A DNA stretch of 64,000 bases from Nakamurella lactea DSM 19367 (GCF_000426645.1 NZ_AUFT01000001.1:248001-312000), one strand, 5' to 3'; shown: positions 44,822 through 55,528, counted from the stretch's first letter. Made by a program: numbers and translations. The notes: generated by a model not told the origin, from the sequence alone.

Positions 44822-46681
44822 ATGTCGCAGTCCGTGCAGATGCCGGCCCTCGGCGAGAGCGTCACCGAAGGGACCGTCACCCGCTGGCTCAAGGCCGAGG
44901 GTGACCAGGTGGCGGTCGACGAGCCGTTGCTGGAGGTGTCCACCGACAAGGTGGACACCGAGATCCCGTCGCCGGTGGCCGGCACCCTGGAGAAGATCCT
45001 GGTCGCCGAGGACGAGACCGCCGAGGTGGGAGCGGATCTCGCGCTGATCGGTGACGGCAGCGGCGGCGGTGACAGCGCGGCTGACGCAGCGTCGGCGGCC
45101 GAGCCGGAGTCGGCCCCAGAGTCCGAGTCGGCCCCAGAGCCGGACGCCGCCCCTGAGCCCGAGGCCGCTCCGGCCGAGCAGGCCGCGCCGGCCGAGGCGC
45201 CGTCCACCGAGGCCGCCGCTCCGGCGGAGAAGCCGGCCGACGGTTCCGGCGGTGGTGGCAGCGGCACTCCGGTGACGCTGCCGGCGATGGGCGAGTCCGT
45301 CACCGAGGGCACCGTCACCCGCTGGCTCAAGGCCGTCGGTGACGAGGTCGCGGTCGACGAACCGCTGCTGGAGGTCTCCACCGACAAGGTCGACACCGAG
45401 GTGCCGTCGCCGGTGGCCGGCACCCTGCTGGAGATCAGCGTGCAGGAGGACGAGACTGTCGAGGTCGGTGGGCAGCTCGCGGTGATCGGCAGCGCCGGCG
45501 CCGCACCGGCCGCCGAAGCCACTGCCCCGCAACAGGAATCGGCGCCACCGGCGTCGGAACCGGCAGCCGCATCAGCACCAGCGGCGGCACCCGTACCCGC
45601 ACCCGCGGCGGCACCCGCGCCAGCACCGGCACCCGCAGCAGCACCGGCACCGGCACCGGCACCCGCAGCAGCGGCACCTGCACCCGCCGCACCGGTGGCG
45701 AGCCCGACCGAGTCGCTGGCCCCGAAGAACGATGCCGGGGGCGCGTACGTCACCCCGGTGATCCGCAAGCTGGCCGCGGACAACGGCGTCGACCTGTCCA
45801 CCGTCAGCGGTAGCGGCGTCGGCGGCCGGATCCGTCGCGAGGACGTGGTCAAGGCGGCGGAGGCGGCCAAGGCGGCCGCAGCCACCCCGGCGGCTGCCGC
45901 CGGCGCACCCGCGCGGTCCGGATCCGGTGCCCCGGTGCCGGACGAAGCGGCAACGGCGCTGATCGGCACCACGGTGAAGACACCACGGATCCGCCAGGTG
46001 ATCGCCAAGAACATGGTGGCGGCGCTGCAGACCGCGGCGCAGCTCACCTCGGTGATCGAGGTCGATGTCACCAGGGTGGCGAACCTGCGGGCGAAGGCGA
46101 AGAAGGCGTTCGAGGCCCGCGAGGGCGTCAAGCTGTCCTTCCTGCCGTTCTTCGTCAAGGCGGCGGTCGAAGCGGCGAAGGTCTACCCGATCATCAACTC
46201 GACGCTGTCGGACGACCTGAAGCAGATCACCTACCACCCGACGGTCAACCTAGGGATGGCTGTCGATACCCCGCGGGGTCTGGTCGTGCCGGTGATCAAG
46301 AATGCCGACGACCTGAACCTGCCGGGGATCGCCCGCAAGATCGCCGATCTGGCAGAACGCACCCGCAGCAACAAGATCGGGCCGGACGAGTTGTCCGGCG
46401 GCACCTTCTCGCTGACCAACACCGGTAGCGTCGGCGCCCTGTTCGACACGGCGATCTTCACCCCGCCACAGTCGGCGATCCTGATCACCGGTGCCGTGGT
46501 GAAGCGGCCGGTCGTGGTGCCGGACGCCGACGGCAACGACACCATCGCGATCCGGTCGATGGCCTACCTGGCGCTCAGCTACGACCACCGCAACGTCGAC
46601 GGCGCCGACGCGGCCCGCTTCCTCGGCGCGGTGAAGAAGCGCATCGAGGGCGGCGAGTTCGAGGGCGACCTCGGCCTGTAA
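44822..46681 (+). CDS. sucB: 2-oxoglutarate dehydrogenase E2 (dihydrolipoamide succinyltransferase), two lipoyl domains
   Basis: A 619-residue acyltransferase. Two lipoyl domains carry the modified lysine in [12 protein letters not shown] (near Lys43) and [12 protein letters not shown] (near Lys188). They are joined by Glu/Ala/Pro-rich and Ala/Pro-repeat linkers. The E1/E3-binding domain is at about 310-345 ([16 protein letters not shown]). The catalytic domain ends with [16 protein letters not shown] (His near 588). Actinobacterial E2 with two lipoyl domains beside lpd is usually annotated as sucB, though it also serves pyruvate dehydrogenase. It is a core metabolic gene. Confidence 0.93.
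   Translation: MSQSVQMPALGESVTEGTVTRWLKAEGDQVAVDEPLLEVSTDKVDTEIPSPVAGTLEKILVAEDETAEVGADLALIGDGSGGGDSAADAASAAEPESAPESESAPEPDAAPEPEAAPAEQAAPAEAPSTEAAAPAEKPADGSGGGGSGTPVTLPAMGESVTEGTVTRWLKAVGDEVAVDEPLLEVSTDKVDTEVPSPVAGTLLEISVQEDETVEVGGQLAVIGSAGAAPAAEATAPQQESAPPASEPAAASAPAAAPVPAPAAAPAPAPAPAAAPAPAPAPAAAAPAPAAPVASPTESLAPKNDAGGAYVTPVIRKLAADNGVDLSTVSGSGVGGRIRREDVVKAAEAAKAAAATPAAAAGAPARSGSGAPVPDEAATALIGTTVKTPRIRQVIAKNMVAALQTAAQLTSVIEVDVTRVANLRAKAKKAFEAREGVKLSFLPFFVKAAVEAAKVYPIINSTLSDDLKQITYHPTVNLGMAVDTPRGLVVPVIKNADDLNLPGIARKIADLAERTRSNKIGPDELSGGTFSLTNTGSVGALFDTAIFTPPQSAILITGAVVKRPVVVPDADGNDTIAIRSMAYLALSYDHRNVDGADAARFLGAVKKRIEGGEFEGDLGL
45570..45700 (+). repeat. Ala/Pro coding repeats in the sucB linker
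   Basis: Short in-frame units of the gcacccgcagca / gcaccggcaccg kind repeat many times, giving an alternating Ala-Pro linker between the second lipoyl domain and the E3-binding domain. Confidence 0.7.
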
Positions 46682-46707
46682 CCGGGTGCGAGCTCGTCCT
46701 CCGGGAC

Positions 46708-46777
46708 AGGTTCGCAACGCCATCAGTGGTTCGCAACGCCCGTGACGGTTGCGAACCACTGGAAGCGTTGCGAACCT
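46708..46777. repeat. Nested 70-base palindrome with four TTCGCAAC copies
   Basis: Outer arms AGGTTCGCAACGC (46708-46720) and GCGTTGCGAACCT (46765-46777) and inner arms AGTGGTTCGCAAC (46725-46737) and GTTGCGAACCACT (46748-46760) are perfect. They are separated by matched four-base spacers and a ten-base centre. It lies between the convergent sucB and TIGR03943 genes. Confidence 0.8.
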
Positions 46778-46846
46778 CCGGCAATGGGCCGCGCGGCAGA
46801 CCGCGCCTTGGCCCCGCGGCAGGCCGCGCCCAGCGGCGCGGCGAGC

Positions 46847-47701
46847 TCAGTGCTCGTACGGATCCGACGGCTGGGCGACCTGCTGGACGTTGGTCACCCG
46901 CGCCTGCGGCACGTAGTCGTTGTCGGCACCGCCGGTGCCGGAGACGCCGGTGACCACCGCCGCCACCCAGGTGTTCACCGCGAACGGCGGGTCGCCGTCG
47001 ACGTGGATGCGGATCGGGTTGGCGTCGGCGGCGCAGCAGGAGATGGCCAGCCGGGCGATGGTGTAACCCCCGTGATACCCGGATCCGGCCGGCGCAATGA
47101 AGCCGACCACGGTCACCGGGGTGGTGCTCACCGAGTCGTCGGCGTCGTACAGCGTCCGCAGGACGAAGTCCTTGATGGTGATGACCGGGTCGGGGCCGGT
47201 CGGCAGCGGATCGAACGACATCGTCCGGCGGCCCGAGCTGTCCTCGGCGCTGCCGCTGCCGTCGTTCGGCGCGTATCCGTCGTACTTGGTGGCCGCGGCC
47301 GGCGCCGCCTCCATGCCGGCGATCGCCTGCGAACCGGCGTTGCGGGCCACCGCATCTGCCCCCAGCGCTGACGGCGCCACCAACACCAGGATCAGCGACG
47401 GCACCAGAATCAGCCACGGCGCCCGCGAGTGTCGGTGCGAGTGACCGTGGGCATCCACCTCCACCTCGGCTCCACCCTCGGCTGTCGTGGCCGGGCGGGT
47501 GGTGCCCTCCGACTCACGGCGGGCACCCAGCACGATCTGGACCAGCGACAGCACCCCGATCACGATCAGCACGATCCCGCCGATCAGGATCAGCGGTCCG
47601 AAACCCGGTTTGACGTACGAGGTGTAGCGCCCCGATGCGGTGATGCCGACCAGGGTGCCGCCCAACAGGGTGACGACGATCGACTGCGCCTCCTTGTTCA
47701 C
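46847..47701 (-). CDS. TIGR03943-family membrane protein (permease partner)
   Basis: A 284-residue protein with two N-terminal helices (about 9-30 and 36-60), a His-rich loop (AHGHSHRHSR near 95), a third helix (about 103-125), and a C-terminal extracytoplasmic domain. Such proteins accompany DUF318/YraQ permeases, as here, 28 bases downstream of one. The pair is often tied to metal or unknown small-molecule transport, but its substrate is unproven. The histidine cluster suggests metal contact (inference). GTG start with GGGGAGGG. Confidence 0.8.
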   Translation of the reverse strand: MNKEAQSIVVTLLGGTLVGITASGRYTSYVKPGFGPLILIGGIVLIVIGVLSLVQIVLGARRESEGTTRPATTAEGGAEVEVDAHGHSHRHSRAPWLILVPSLILVLVAPSALGADAVARNAGSQAIAGMEAAPAAATKYDGYAPNDGSGSAEDSSGRRTMSFDPLPTGPDPVITIKDFVLRTLYDADDSVSTTPVTVVGFIAPAGSGYHGGYTIARLAISCCAADANPIRIHVDGDPPFAVNTWVAAVVTGVSGTGGADNDYVPQARVTNVQQVAQPSDPYEH

Positions 47702-47729
47702 CGGTCCCTCCCCAGGCCCATGGTCGCTG

Positions 47730-48734
47730 TCATGTGCCCAGCCCCCAGAACAGCAGCCCGACTCCGCTGCCGACCACGACAGCGACGACGAACGTCAGCG
47801 GCGCGAACCTGATGGCGAACCGGCGGCCGAAGGTGCCGGCCTGCAGCGCGGCGAGTTTGACGTCGATCGCCGGCCCGACGGTGAGGAACACCAGCTTGCC
47901 GACCATCGGGATGGTGGTGAACGACGCGGCGACGAAAGCATCCGCCTCGCTGCACAGCGCCAGCATGAAGGCCAGCACCGCCATCAACGCCACCGACAAC
48001 AGCACCGAGGAGCCGACGTGTTCCATCCACCTGGCCGGCACCAGCACCTTGAAGGTGGCTGCCACCGCGGCGCCCAGCACCAGGAAGCCGGCGGCCTGGG
48101 TGAAGTCGGTGCGCATGGTGGTCAGGAAGGTGGCGAAGCCGCGGGCATCCTCGTCGGCTCCGGACTTGAGCCGCGGCGCCAACCATTCCGGCCGGCCGAT
48201 CCGTTCCCAGATCCAGCCGACCACCACTGCCGTCAGCAGACCCGCCACCAGCCGGGCCCAGGCCATCCGGTGATCGGTGGAGAAGGCCACCGCGGTGGCC
48301 ACCAGTACCACCGGGTTGATCGCCGGCGCCGACAGCAGGAACGCCAGCGCCGCCGACGGTCGGACCCCACGGTCCATCAGGCGATTGGCGATCGGCACCG
48401 AGCCGCACTCGCAGCCGGGCAGCAGGACGCCACAGGCGCCGGCCGCCGGCACCGCCAGGGCGGCCTGTTGCGGCAGAATGCGGCGGAAGAAGCTGGCCGG
48501 AACGTACGCGGCGATCGCCCCGGAAACGACGACGCCGAGCACCAGGAACGGCACCGCCTGCACGCAGACCGCAACGAAAACCGTTGACCAGGTACGCATT
48601 CCGGGTGCGGAGAACAGGCTCTCCAGCGGCCCGCGCAACACGATCCCGGCGAGCAGCACCACCCCGAGGATCTCCAGCGAGCCCGGTCGGTACCGCCTGC
48701 GGGTGGCCGGCGGTCGTTCGGTGGTCGCCGTCAC
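47730..48734 (-). CDS. YraQ/DUF318-family permease
   Basis: A 334-residue membrane protein with about eight helices and the family motif [16 protein letters not shown] (cysteine pair in the first conserved helix hairpin). [14 protein letters not shown] marks the second repeat. Start GTG at 48734 overlaps the uppS stop (GTGA) and has AGGAG six bases upstream; the frame is open beyond it without merit. Its partner TIGR03943 gene follows. Function is not established; the conserved Cys-Glu-Cys suggests a metal or thiol role. Confidence 0.85.
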   Translation of the reverse strand: MTATTERPPATRRRYRPGSLEILGVVLLAGIVLRGPLESLFSAPGMRTWSTVFVAVCVQAVPFLVLGVVVSGAIAAYVPASFFRRILPQQAALAVPAAGACGVLLPGCECGSVPIANRLMDRGVRPSAALAFLLSAPAINPVVLVATAVAFSTDHRMAWARLVAGLLTAVVVGWIWERIGRPEWLAPRLKSGADEDARGFATFLTTMRTDFTQAAGFLVLGAAVAATFKVLVPARWMEHVGSSVLLSVALMAVLAFMLALCSEADAFVAASFTTIPMVGKLVFLTVGPAIDVKLAALQAGTFGRRFAIRFAPLTFVVAVVVGSGVGLLFWGLGT

Positions 48735-49525
48735 GCAGACTCCTGCCCCGCGCCGCCCGGACCTTCTGTCTTGACCCCGCCGAAGCGCCGGTCGCGGGAG
48801 GCGTAGATCTCGCAGGCGCCCCACAGGTCGCGGCGGTCGAAGTCGGGAAAGAGCTTGTCCAGGAAGACCATCTCGGCATAGGTGGATTCCCAGAGCAGAA
48901 AGTTGCTGAACCGCTGCTCGCCGGAGGACCGGATGAACAGGTCGACGTCGGGCATGTCCGGCACGTACAGGTAGTGCGCCAGCATCTTCTCGTCCACCTT
49001 CTTCGGGTCGATCAGGCCGGCAACCGCATCCCGGGCGATGGCTCTGGCCGCATCGGCGATCTCGGCGCGGCCGCCGTAGTTCACGCACATGGTCAGAGTC
49101 AGGACGTCGTTGCCGGTCGTGAGTTGCTCGGCGGCCTCCAATTCGTGCAGAACGCTTCGCCACAGCCGCGGTTTGCGGCCGGCCCACTGCACCTTGACCC
49201 CGAGTTCGTTCATCTCGACCCGGCGGTGACGGATGGTCTCCCGGCTGTAGCCCATCAGGAAACGCACCTCGCCGGCCGACCGGCGCCAGTTCTCGGTGGA
49301 GAACACATAAGCCGACAGGTGTCGGACGCCGATCTCGATGCAGCCCTTGACGACCTCCATCAGCTGGGCCTCGCCGGCCTTGTGGCCCTCGGTGCGGGAG
49401 AGCCCCCTGGCTCTGGCCCACCGTCCGTTGCCGTCCATCACGATCGCGACATGGTTCGGCACCAACTCGGCGGGAATGACGGGCGGACGGGCTCCGCTGG
49501 GATGCGGCTCCGGTTGCCGGGTCAT
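48731..49525 (-). CDS. uppS: Isoprenyl transferase (undecaprenyl/decaprenyl diphosphate synthase)
   Basis: A 264-residue cis-prenyltransferase making the polyprenyl carrier lipid for peptidoglycan and arabinogalactan-type glycans. The catalytic [13 protein letters not shown] motif (Asp31) and the substrate loop [18 protein letters not shown] are intact. [12 protein letters not shown] is also present. The ATG overlaps the recO stop (ATGA), the usual actinobacterial recO-uppS coupling. It ends overlapping the YraQ start. Confidence 0.95.
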   Translation of the reverse strand: MTRQPEPHPSGARPPVIPAELVPNHVAIVMDGNGRWARARGLSRTEGHKAGEAQLMEVVKGCIEIGVRHLSAYVFSTENWRRSAGEVRFLMGYSRETIRHRRVEMNELGVKVQWAGRKPRLWRSVLHELEAAEQLTTGNDVLTLTMCVNYGGRAEIADAARAIARDAVAGLIDPKKVDEKMLAHYLYVPDMPDVDLFIRSSGEQRFSNFLLWESTYAEMVFLDKLFPDFDRRDLWGACEIYASRDRRFGGVKTEGPGGAGQESA

Positions 49526-50349
49526 CCGGTGACCTCGGCGGCCGCCACGGCAGCGCTGATCGGCTGTTCCGCGTCGCTGTCCAGGTCCACCCCGATGGCT
49601 TCGTCCGGTCGGCTCCGATCCACCAGCGGCAGCGACCGAAGGCCGCGTTCCAGGTGGTACTGCAGCAGCGCGGCGACCAGTCCCGATGCCTCCCGCCGGT
49701 GGGCCGTGGCGGCGGCGTTCGCGGTCGACCAGTCTCCGTCGGCCAATGCGGCCATCAGTTCCATGGTGGACGGCGCGGGCCGGGCGGCTCCGACGGATCG
49801 GCAGTTCTGGCAGAGCAGGCCGCCGGCCGCGATGTGGAACGCGGCATGCGGCCCCGGCGAGCTGCACCGGGCGCACTCGATCAGGGCCGGTGCCCAGCCG
49901 GCCAGCGCCATCGCCCGCAGCAGGAACGAGTCCAGCACCAGTGACGGATCGCGACCGACCTCGGTCAACGCCCGCAGCGCCGAGACCAGCAGCAGGTACA
50001 GCCGCAGGCTCGGTTCCCGTTCCTCGGCGGTGAGCCGCTCCGCGGTCTCGACGATCGCGGTGGCCGCGGTGTACCGCCCGTAATCGGCCGCCAGTACGCC
50101 GCCGAAGGCGTCCAACGATTCCGCCTGGGTGACGATGTCCAGGTTGCGTCCGGCGTAGAGCTGCAGCTCGACGTGGTTGAACGGCTCGAGCCGACCACCG
50201 AACCGGCTCTTGGTGCGGCGCACGCCCTTCGCGACCGCCCGCACCCGGCCGGTATGCCTGGTGAGCAGGGTGACGATCCGGTCGGCCTCGCCGAGCTTCG
50301 TCACCCGTAGGACGACGCCCGAATCGCGGTAGGTGCTCACCCGCTCCAT
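49522..50349 (-). CDS. recO: DNA repair protein RecO
   Basis: A 275-residue protein that, with RecF and RecR, loads RecA on SSB-coated gaps. It has the OB-fold start [22 protein letters not shown] and [23 protein letters not shown] zinc site is built from CARCSSP and CQNC. The Gly-Gly-Leu-Leu-Cys segment is conserved. I choose the ATG at 50349; an upstream extension has no family counterpart. It shares a message with uppS. Confidence 0.93.
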   Translation of the reverse strand: MERVSTYRDSGVVLRVTKLGEADRIVTLLTRHTGRVRAVAKGVRRTKSRFGGRLEPFNHVELQLYAGRNLDIVTQAESLDAFGGVLAADYGRYTAATAIVETAERLTAEEREPSLRLYLLLVSALRALTEVGRDPSLVLDSFLLRAMALAGWAPALIECARCSSPGPHAAFHIAAGGLLCQNCRSVGAARPAPSTMELMAALADGDWSTANAAATAHRREASGLVAALLQYHLERGLRSLPLVDRSRPDEAIGVDLDSDAEQPISAAVAAAEVTG

Positions 50350-50480
50350 GGTGCCACCGGGCGCCGTCATCCCGGCGCAGGTTGCGGTGCATGGCACCGG
50401 CGGGGCGTCCGCTGCGTCGGAACCGCGATCGCGGGCTCGCATGATCGACTGTTCCCGCACGTCCGATCAGGAGGATGACG

Positions 50481-51260
50481 ATGACAGCTCCGTGGGATCC
50501 GAACCAGCCCGGACGCCCGGCGCAACAGCAGTACCCCGGGCAGGGCCACCCGGCGGCCCAGCCACCGGCCGCCGAGTTCGCGGCCCACCGCGGTAACGGC
50601 CGGCTGCTCGCCGGCATTGCCATCGGGTTGGTCGCTGCGGTGCTGGTCGGGGCGGTGCTGGTGTTCACCAAGGTGATCGGCTTCCGCGCCGACGACGCGC
50701 CGGACGGCCCCGACACCACCCCGATCTCCCTGCCTGCGCAGCTCGGCGGTTTCAGCGATCAACTCGACGCGGCGAAGGAGCGGGCGAAGGACTCGAGCGA
50801 TCCGGAGAAGGCGGTCGCGGGGATAGCAACCCGGCTGAGCCACTCCTACCCACTCACCACGAAGCGCTATCAGCAGGCGTTCGGCGGCGCGGCGGTGGCC
50901 GTTCGCAGCTACGCCGACCGCGACGTGATGTTCCTGCCGACCGTGATCGCCGTCCGGGCGCCGTCGCCGGGTCTGGCCTTCGGCGTGGTCTCGGATCCTG
51001 CCGACCTGGGAGTCGCCGCCGCCCCCGGGGTGCAGATCATCGTGCAGGACGACCAGGTCGATTGCGTGCAGTACGCGGTCCAAACGGTCAAGCAGGGCGA
51101 GCAGGTCGATCCGGAGGACCTGACGACCACCATGTGCCATCGGGCGAACGATGCCCTCACCGTGTACGTCCAGGGCGTCGGGAGTGGTGCCACCGGGCGT
51201 TCGCAGATGGTCGAGCTGACCAACGCTGCCTTCCGGTCGGTGACCGGAGAAACCGGTTGA
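50481..51260 (+). CDS. Membrane-anchored protein of unknown function
   Basis: A 259-residue protein with a Pro/Gln-rich cytosolic N-terminus (1-~40) and one membrane helix (about 42-65). The extracytoplasmic domain of about 190 residues has two cysteines (VDCVQYAV and TTMCHRAN). GGAGG at 50470-50474 gives better spacing to the ATG at 50481 than to the one at 50475. The layout resembles many actinobacterial single-pass hypothetical proteins. It is divergent from recO. No catalytic motif. Confidence 0.6.
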   Translation: MTAPWDPNQPGRPAQQQYPGQGHPAAQPPAAEFAAHRGNGRLLAGIAIGLVAAVLVGAVLVFTKVIGFRADDAPDGPDTTPISLPAQLGGFSDQLDAAKERAKDSSDPEKAVAGIATRLSHSYPLTTKRYQQAFGGAAVAVRSYADRDVMFLPTVIAVRAPSPGLAFGVVSDPADLGVAAAPGVQIIVQDDQVDCVQYAVQTVKQGEQVDPEDLTTTMCHRANDALTVYVQGVGSGATGRSQMVELTNAAFRSVTGETG

Positions 51261-51492
51261 GTCACACCCGGACCCGCTCGACGATTCCGGTTCGAACGGC
51301 GGCGGCTGACCGCGTCATCCCGGCCCGGGGTCGGTGACCTGCACAGACGTCGCTGACGACGATGCCACAGCACGTCGGCACCCCGCGGTGGACTAGCCTG
51401 ATCACTGACGCTGGGCGCGGCCGGTCGTCGGGGCAACTGCCGCGAGCACAACTGTGCAGCCCACAGCCCTGCTGACGCTACGAGGCGGTGCC

Positions 51493-51990
51493 ATGGTTTC
51501 GACTCCTGAGGTGCGAGCTGCCCAGCCGGACGACGCGCTGGCGTTCGCCACCTGCCACCTGGCGTGCTGGCGTGAGGCCTATGGCGAACTGTGGGGGCAG
51601 GAACGGTTCGCCGAGATGGATGTCGAGAAGATGGCCCGGCGCCGTCGTCAGGAGATCGAGGACGGCACCGCGACGCACGTGCTGGCAGAGGCCGACGGCG
51701 AGGTGGTCGCGGTCGCGATCTCCGGGCCGTCCAGGGACGAGGACGATCCCGCGCCGCAGGAGTTGTACGCCAGTTACGTCCGCAAGGCCTACCAGGGCAG
51801 CGGGGTCGCGGATGCCCTGCTCGCCGCGACCATCGGCGACCGGCCGGCCGCGCTCTGGGTGTACCGCGACAATCCCCGGGCCACGGCGTTCTATGTGAAC
51901 CACGGCTTCATCCCGGACGGCTCGGAGCGCACCGATTCCGAGGGCATCCTGGAGATCCGGATGGTCCGCAACGGCGGTCGCCCGGACTGA
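51493..51990 (+). CDS. GNAT family N-acetyltransferase
   Basis: A 165-residue acetyltransferase of the GNAT fold: VRAAQPDDALAFATCHLACWREAYG at the start, central VLAEADGEVVAVAISGPS strand pair, and the CoA-binding RKAYQGSGVADALLAATI (Q/RxxGxG/A). NPRATAFYVNHGFIPDG completes the fold near the end. The ATG at 51493 has GAGGCGG upstream. Acceptor substrate is not inferable. It converges on the P-loop kinase gene. Confidence 0.85.
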   Translation: MVSTPEVRAAQPDDALAFATCHLACWREAYGELWGQERFAEMDVEKMARRRRQEIEDGTATHVLAEADGEVVAVAISGPSRDEDDPAPQELYASYVRKAYQGSGVADALLAATIGDRPAALWVYRDNPRATAFYVNHGFIPDGSERTDSEGILEIRMVRNGGRPD

Positions 51991-52012
51991 CCCGGCCGCC
52001 CGTCGGCCGGGT
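51990..52012. terminator. Hairpin between convergent genes
   Basis: acccggccg (51990-51998) and cggccgggt (52004-52012) pair perfectly around a five-base loop, just after the GNAT stop. A weak T-rich run follows. Probably a terminator for the GNAT gene. Confidence 0.5.
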
Positions 52013-52030
52013 GTCCTGGTTCTCGGGCTG

Positions 52031-52053
52031 CCTACCTCACCCGGCGAGGTAGG
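52031..52053. terminator. Second hairpin, overlapping the P-loop kinase stop
   Basis: cctacctc (52031-52038) pairs with gaggtagg (52046-52053). It covers the end of the minus-strand kinase-like gene and could end its transcript. Confidence 0.35.
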
Positions 52054-52576
52054 CGACGAACCGGCGCACCTGGCCGGGTGAGGTGAGCCGGACACACGGC
52101 AGTCCGCCGGCCCGACCGGCGGCCTCTGCCTCGACGGCCTTCCGGTGGTAGGCGGCCCGCTCGGTCCAGGCCCACAGGATGACGTTCTGGTGCGGGTCGT
52201 TCCATCGAATCAGGTTGCTGAGGGGTTCGGTGTTGCCGTTCCACAGTTCCTCACGGCCGACGGTGCGACGCAGGGTCCGGATGATGACCCGCGACATGGT
52301 CCGCCGGCTCGGCAGGTCCAGTGCGATCCGCAGGTCCGCCCGCTGCGCAACCAGCGTTCCCAGCAGGCTCCCGTAGTTGCCGTCCACCACCCAGCCGGGT
52401 CCGGCGGTCGCCCGGCGCACCGCGGCCCGGAACTGTTCCGGTTCGGCCGGCGTCCAGTTCGGGCCGTGGTGCAGCCCGTCCAGCTCGACGTGCGGCACCC
52501 GCAGCCGGCCGGCGAGGGTGCGCGCCAACGTCGTCTTGCCGACACCGGACGAACCGGTGATCCAGATCCGGGACAC
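52037..52576 (-). CDS. P-loop nucleotide kinase-like protein
   Basis: A 179-residue protein with Walker A WITGSSGVGKTTLARTLA (near 5-22) and the pattern VPHVELDGLHHGPNWTPAEPEQF, then WVVDGNY and TERAAYHRK. It resembles adenylate/shikimate-kinase-like AAA proteins annotated as 'topology modulation protein' (FlaR-type) or P-loop kinases. Substrate unknown. The GTG at 52576 gives MSRIWITGSSGVGKTT; upstream residues are not family-like, though no clear ribosome site was seen. Its promoter region faces the lipoprotein gene. Confidence 0.75.
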   Translation of the reverse strand: MSRIWITGSSGVGKTTLARTLAGRLRVPHVELDGLHHGPNWTPAEPEQFRAAVRRATAGPGWVVDGNYGSLLGTLVAQRADLRIALDLPSRRTMSRVIIRTLRRTVGREELWNGNTEPLSNLIRWNDPHQNVILWAWTERAAYHRKAVEAEAAGRAGGLPCVRLTSPGQVRRFVAYLAG

Positions 52577-52657
52577 GGCGCAGGAGCTTACGCAGCTCGT
52601 CGGTTCGCGGGGACGGCGGCTACGCTCGCAGCCAGCGAATCGACGGAAGGGACGCTG

Positions 52658-53182
52658 ATGGGGCCGTTGACCTGGGCGCCGCGTGCGGTGCTGATCGGCG
52701 CACTGGCGATGTGCCTGTCGACCACCGGCTGCGCGACCCATATCGCCGGAACGGCCGAGCGCGACGCCGCTTCGTCAGCGACCGCACCGCCGTCCACCGC
52801 ACCGTCATCGGCTGCGGCGCCGACGAACTCGACTCTGGACCCACGGCCGACCGATCCGGCCGGCACCGGACAGCCGACACCGCCGACGGGCGTCCAACAG
52901 AGCTGTTTGGAGCTGGCTGCCATCGCCCAGCAGTTCAACACCCACATCCTGCAGAAGTGGCAGAGCGGGGAGGTCACTGCGAAGGACGTGGCCGCGGTCT
53001 TCTCCGCGGCGAACGCCGCCAAGATCCCCGCCGACTATCGGGACGACTGGGCGGACCTCAAGACGATCTCCGCGCAACTGGTCGGAAAACGACCGACGGA
53101 CGTCGCCTCGCTGTTGCCCCGGTTCGAGGCGGCCATCGAGAAATTGACGAACACCTTGACCGACGAGTGCGGCCAAGGCTGA
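52658..53182 (+). CDS. Putative lipoprotein of unknown function
   Basis: A 174-residue protein with a signal ending STTGC (lipobox), then a Ser/Thr/Pro tether and a ~100-residue helical domain: CLELAAIAQQFNTHILQKWQSGE, ALPRFEAAIEKLTNTLTDEC. Two cysteines bracket the domain. GGAAGGGA precedes the ATG at 52658; the frame is open upstream but antisense to the kinase gene. Likely anchored on the outer face of the membrane. It converges on clpX. Confidence 0.65.
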   Translation: MGPLTWAPRAVLIGALAMCLSTTGCATHIAGTAERDAASSATAPPSTAPSSAAAPTNSTLDPRPTDPAGTGQPTPPTGVQQSCLELAAIAQQFNTHILQKWQSGEVTAKDVAAVFSAANAAKIPADYRDDWADLKTISAQLVGKRPTDVASLLPRFEAAIEKLTNTLTDECGQG

Positions 53183-53264
53183 ACCCTGCTGGGCCGGTGT
53201 CGCAGGGCAACAGCCGCAGGGGCGCACCGGTCCCCGGGCGGGAACCGATGCAGGACCCGGTGGA

Positions 53265-54533
53265 TCAGGCCGACTTCTCCCGCGGAGTGCGCTTCTGCGG
53301 CCGCGGCACGATGGTCGGCAGTACGTTCTCCCGCACCGTCTTCTCCGTCACCACAACGCTTTCCACGTCGTCACGGCCCGGCACCTCGTACATCGCCTGC
53401 AGCAGCACTTCTTCCATGATGGCCCGCAGACCGCGGGCGCCGGTGCCGCGCAGGATCGCCTCGTCGGCGATCGCCTCGAGCGCCTCCGGCTCGAAGTCCA
53501 GCTTCACGCCGTCCATCTCGAACATCCGGTGGTATTGCTTGGTGAGCGCGTCCCGCGGGTCGGTCAGGATGGAGATCAGCGATTCCTTGTCCAGGTGGGT
53601 CACCGAGGCGACCACCGGCAGCCGACCGATGAACTCCGGAATCAGGCCGAACTTGATCAGGTCCTCGGGCATGACGTCGGAGAAGATGTCGCTGGCGTCG
53701 ATGTCGTACTTACTGCGCACCTCACCGGTGAAGCCGAGGCCGCGCTTGCCGACCCGCTCGCCGATGATCTTCTCCAGGCCGGCGAACGCCCCGGCAACGA
53801 TGAACAGCACGTTCGTGGTGTCGATCTGGATGAACTCCTGGTGCGGGTGCTTCCGGCCGCCCTGCGGCGGCACCGACGCCTGGGTGCCCTCCAGGATTTT
53901 CAGCAGGGCCTGCTGCACGCCCTCGCCGGAGACGTCCCGGGTGATCGACGGGTTCTCCGACTTGCGGGCGATCTTGTCGACCTCGTCGATGTAGACGATG
54001 CCGGTCTCGGCCCGCTTGACGTCGTAATCGGCGGCCTGGATGAGCTTGAGCAGGATGTTCTCGACGTCTTCGCCGACGTAACCGGCCTCGGTCAGTGCGG
54101 TGGCATCGGCAATGGCGAACGGTACGTTCAGCATCTTGGCCAGCGTCTGCGCGAGATAGGTCTTGCCGCAACCGGTCGGCCCGAGCATCAGAATGTTCGA
54201 CTTGGCCAGTTCGACCGGTTCGGGCCCGCGGTCCGGACCCGCCTGGATGCGCTTGTAATGGTTGTAGACGGCGACCGAGAGCGCCTTCTTGGCGGTGTCC
54301 TGACCGATCACGTACTGGTCGAGGTACTCCCGGATCGCTACTGGTTTGGGCAGTTCGTCCAGTTTTACGTCGTTGGTCTCGGCGAGCTCTTCTTCGATGA
54401 TCTCGTTGCACAGGTCGATGCACTCGTCGCAGATGTAGACGCCCGGTCCCGCAATGAGTTTCCGTACCTGCTTCTGGCTCTTTCCGCAGAAGGAGCACTT
54501 GAGCAGGTCTCCCCCGTCACCAATGCGTGCCAT
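53265..54533 (-). CDS. clpX: ATP-dependent Clp protease ATP-binding subunit ClpX
   Basis: A 422-residue AAA+ unfoldase that feeds tagged proteins to ClpP1P2. The N-terminal zinc-binding domain has cysteines 13, 16, 35 and 38. Walker A GPTGCGKT (118-125), pore loop GYVGED, Walker [10 protein letters not shown] and the Sensor region are intact. The IGF loop for ClpP docking appears as [13 protein letters not shown] 314-base region upstream separates it from clpP2, so it probably has its own promoter. Confidence 0.97.
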   Translation of the reverse strand: MARIGDGGDLLKCSFCGKSQKQVRKLIAGPGVYICDECIDLCNEIIEEELAETNDVKLDELPKPVAIREYLDQYVIGQDTAKKALSVAVYNHYKRIQAGPDRGPEPVELAKSNILMLGPTGCGKTYLAQTLAKMLNVPFAIADATALTEAGYVGEDVENILLKLIQAADYDVKRAETGIVYIDEVDKIARKSENPSITRDVSGEGVQQALLKILEGTQASVPPQGGRKHPHQEFIQIDTTNVLFIVAGAFAGLEKIIGERVGKRGLGFTGEVRSKYDIDASDIFSDVMPEDLIKFGLIPEFIGRLPVVASVTHLDKESLISILTDPRDALTKQYHRMFEMDGVKLDFEPEALEAIADEAILRGTGARGLRAIMEEVLLQAMYEVPGRDDVESVVVTEKTVRENVLPTIVPRPQKRTPREKSA

Positions 54534-54847
54534 GAGCCCTCTCGATCATCTGGTCGCTGGTCGTCAGTTCGCTGCCGGAACTCCCGCCGGTCAACGGTGG
54601 CCACCGATGTGCCCGCCGCTCCCCGACAATCCGACGGTAGCTGATGTCACCGCGCCCTGAACGGATTCGCCGATCACGACACGGACACGACCTACGCCCC
54701 CGACGCGCGGTCTCACTGGTCAATAGTGCCCGCGTCGGCCGTTCCTGCACCGTGCGGACAGGACTCCAGCCTATCGGTCGCCGGGCGCGACCGCAGTACC
54801 AATTCGGCCGCCGCTGCCCAGGGCAGCGACGGCCCGGCCATCGGTGA
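54534..54847. other. 314-base gap upstream of clpX
   Basis: No gene is apparent. It must hold the clpX promoter and leader, and the clpP2 transcript end. I found no convincing intrinsic terminator, conserved -10/-35 pair or ClgR-type site that I could assert. Confidence 0.4.
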
Positions 54848-55528
54848 TCAGGCCTCGATCTTGCGGTAGGGCAGCACGTCGTCGATCAGGCCGTACACCT
54901 TCGCCTCGTCGGCGGTCAGGATCTTGTCCCGGTCGATGTCGGCCCGCACCTCTTCGACCGACTTCTTGGAGTGCCGGGCCAACAGATCCTCCAGGATCGC
55001 CCGCATCCGCTGGATCTCCTTGGCCTGGATCTCCAGGTCGGACACCTGGCCGTAGACACCCTCGGTGGCCGGCTGGTGAATGAGGATCCGCGAGTTCGGC
55101 AGCGCCATCCGCTTTCCTGGGGTGCCGGCGGCCAGCAGCACCGCGGCGGCCGAGGCGGCCTGGCCGAGGCAGACCGTGCGGACGTGCGGGCGGACGAACT
55201 GCATGGTGTCGTAGATCGCCGTCATCGAGGTGAACGAGCCACCAGGCGAGTTGATGTACATGATGATCTCGCGGTCCGGATCATTGGACTCGAGCGTCAA
55301 CAGCTGGGCCATCACGTCGTTCGCCGAGGCGTCGTCGATCTGCACGCCGAGGAAGATGATCCGCTCTTCGAACAGCTTGTTGTACGGGTTCGACTCCTTG
55401 ACGCCGTAGCTGGTGCGCTCGACGAAGGACGGCAGGATGTAGCGCGACTGCGGCAGCTGCAACGCCCCGCCGGCCGGCCCCTGACCTGCGCCGTACGCCG
55501 CACCGTTCGGATATCCGTTGTGGGTCAT
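54848..55528 (-). CDS. clpP2: ATP-dependent Clp protease proteolytic subunit ClpP2
   Basis: A 226-residue serine peptidase with the catalytic triad Ser126 ([12 protein letters not shown]), His151 (RILIHQP) and Asp201 (DRDKIL). Oxyanion-hole NSPGGSFT precedes it. Actinobacteria encode two coupled ClpP proteins that form a mixed ClpP1P2 tetradecamer; this is the downstream one, 37 bases after clpP1. The N-terminal ~30 residues, rich in Gly/Ala/Gln, are a propeptide-like tail. Confidence 0.95.
   Translation of the reverse strand: MTHNGYPNGAAYGAGQGPAGGALQLPQSRYILPSFVERTSYGVKESNPYNKLFEERIIFLGVQIDDASANDVMAQLLTLESNDPDREIIMYINSPGGSFTSMTAIYDTMQFVRPHVRTVCLGQAASAAAVLLAAGTPGKRMALPNSRILIHQPATEGVYGQVSDLEIQAKEIQRMRAILEDLLARHSKKSVEEVRADIDRDKILTADEAKVYGLIDDVLPYRKIEA

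Noticed and set aside
48731..50719. Apparent large fusion of recO-region sequence with uppS on the minus strand
   Set aside because: UppS starts at 49525 with a normal N-terminus overlapping the recO stop; the upstream part is out of frame with recO.
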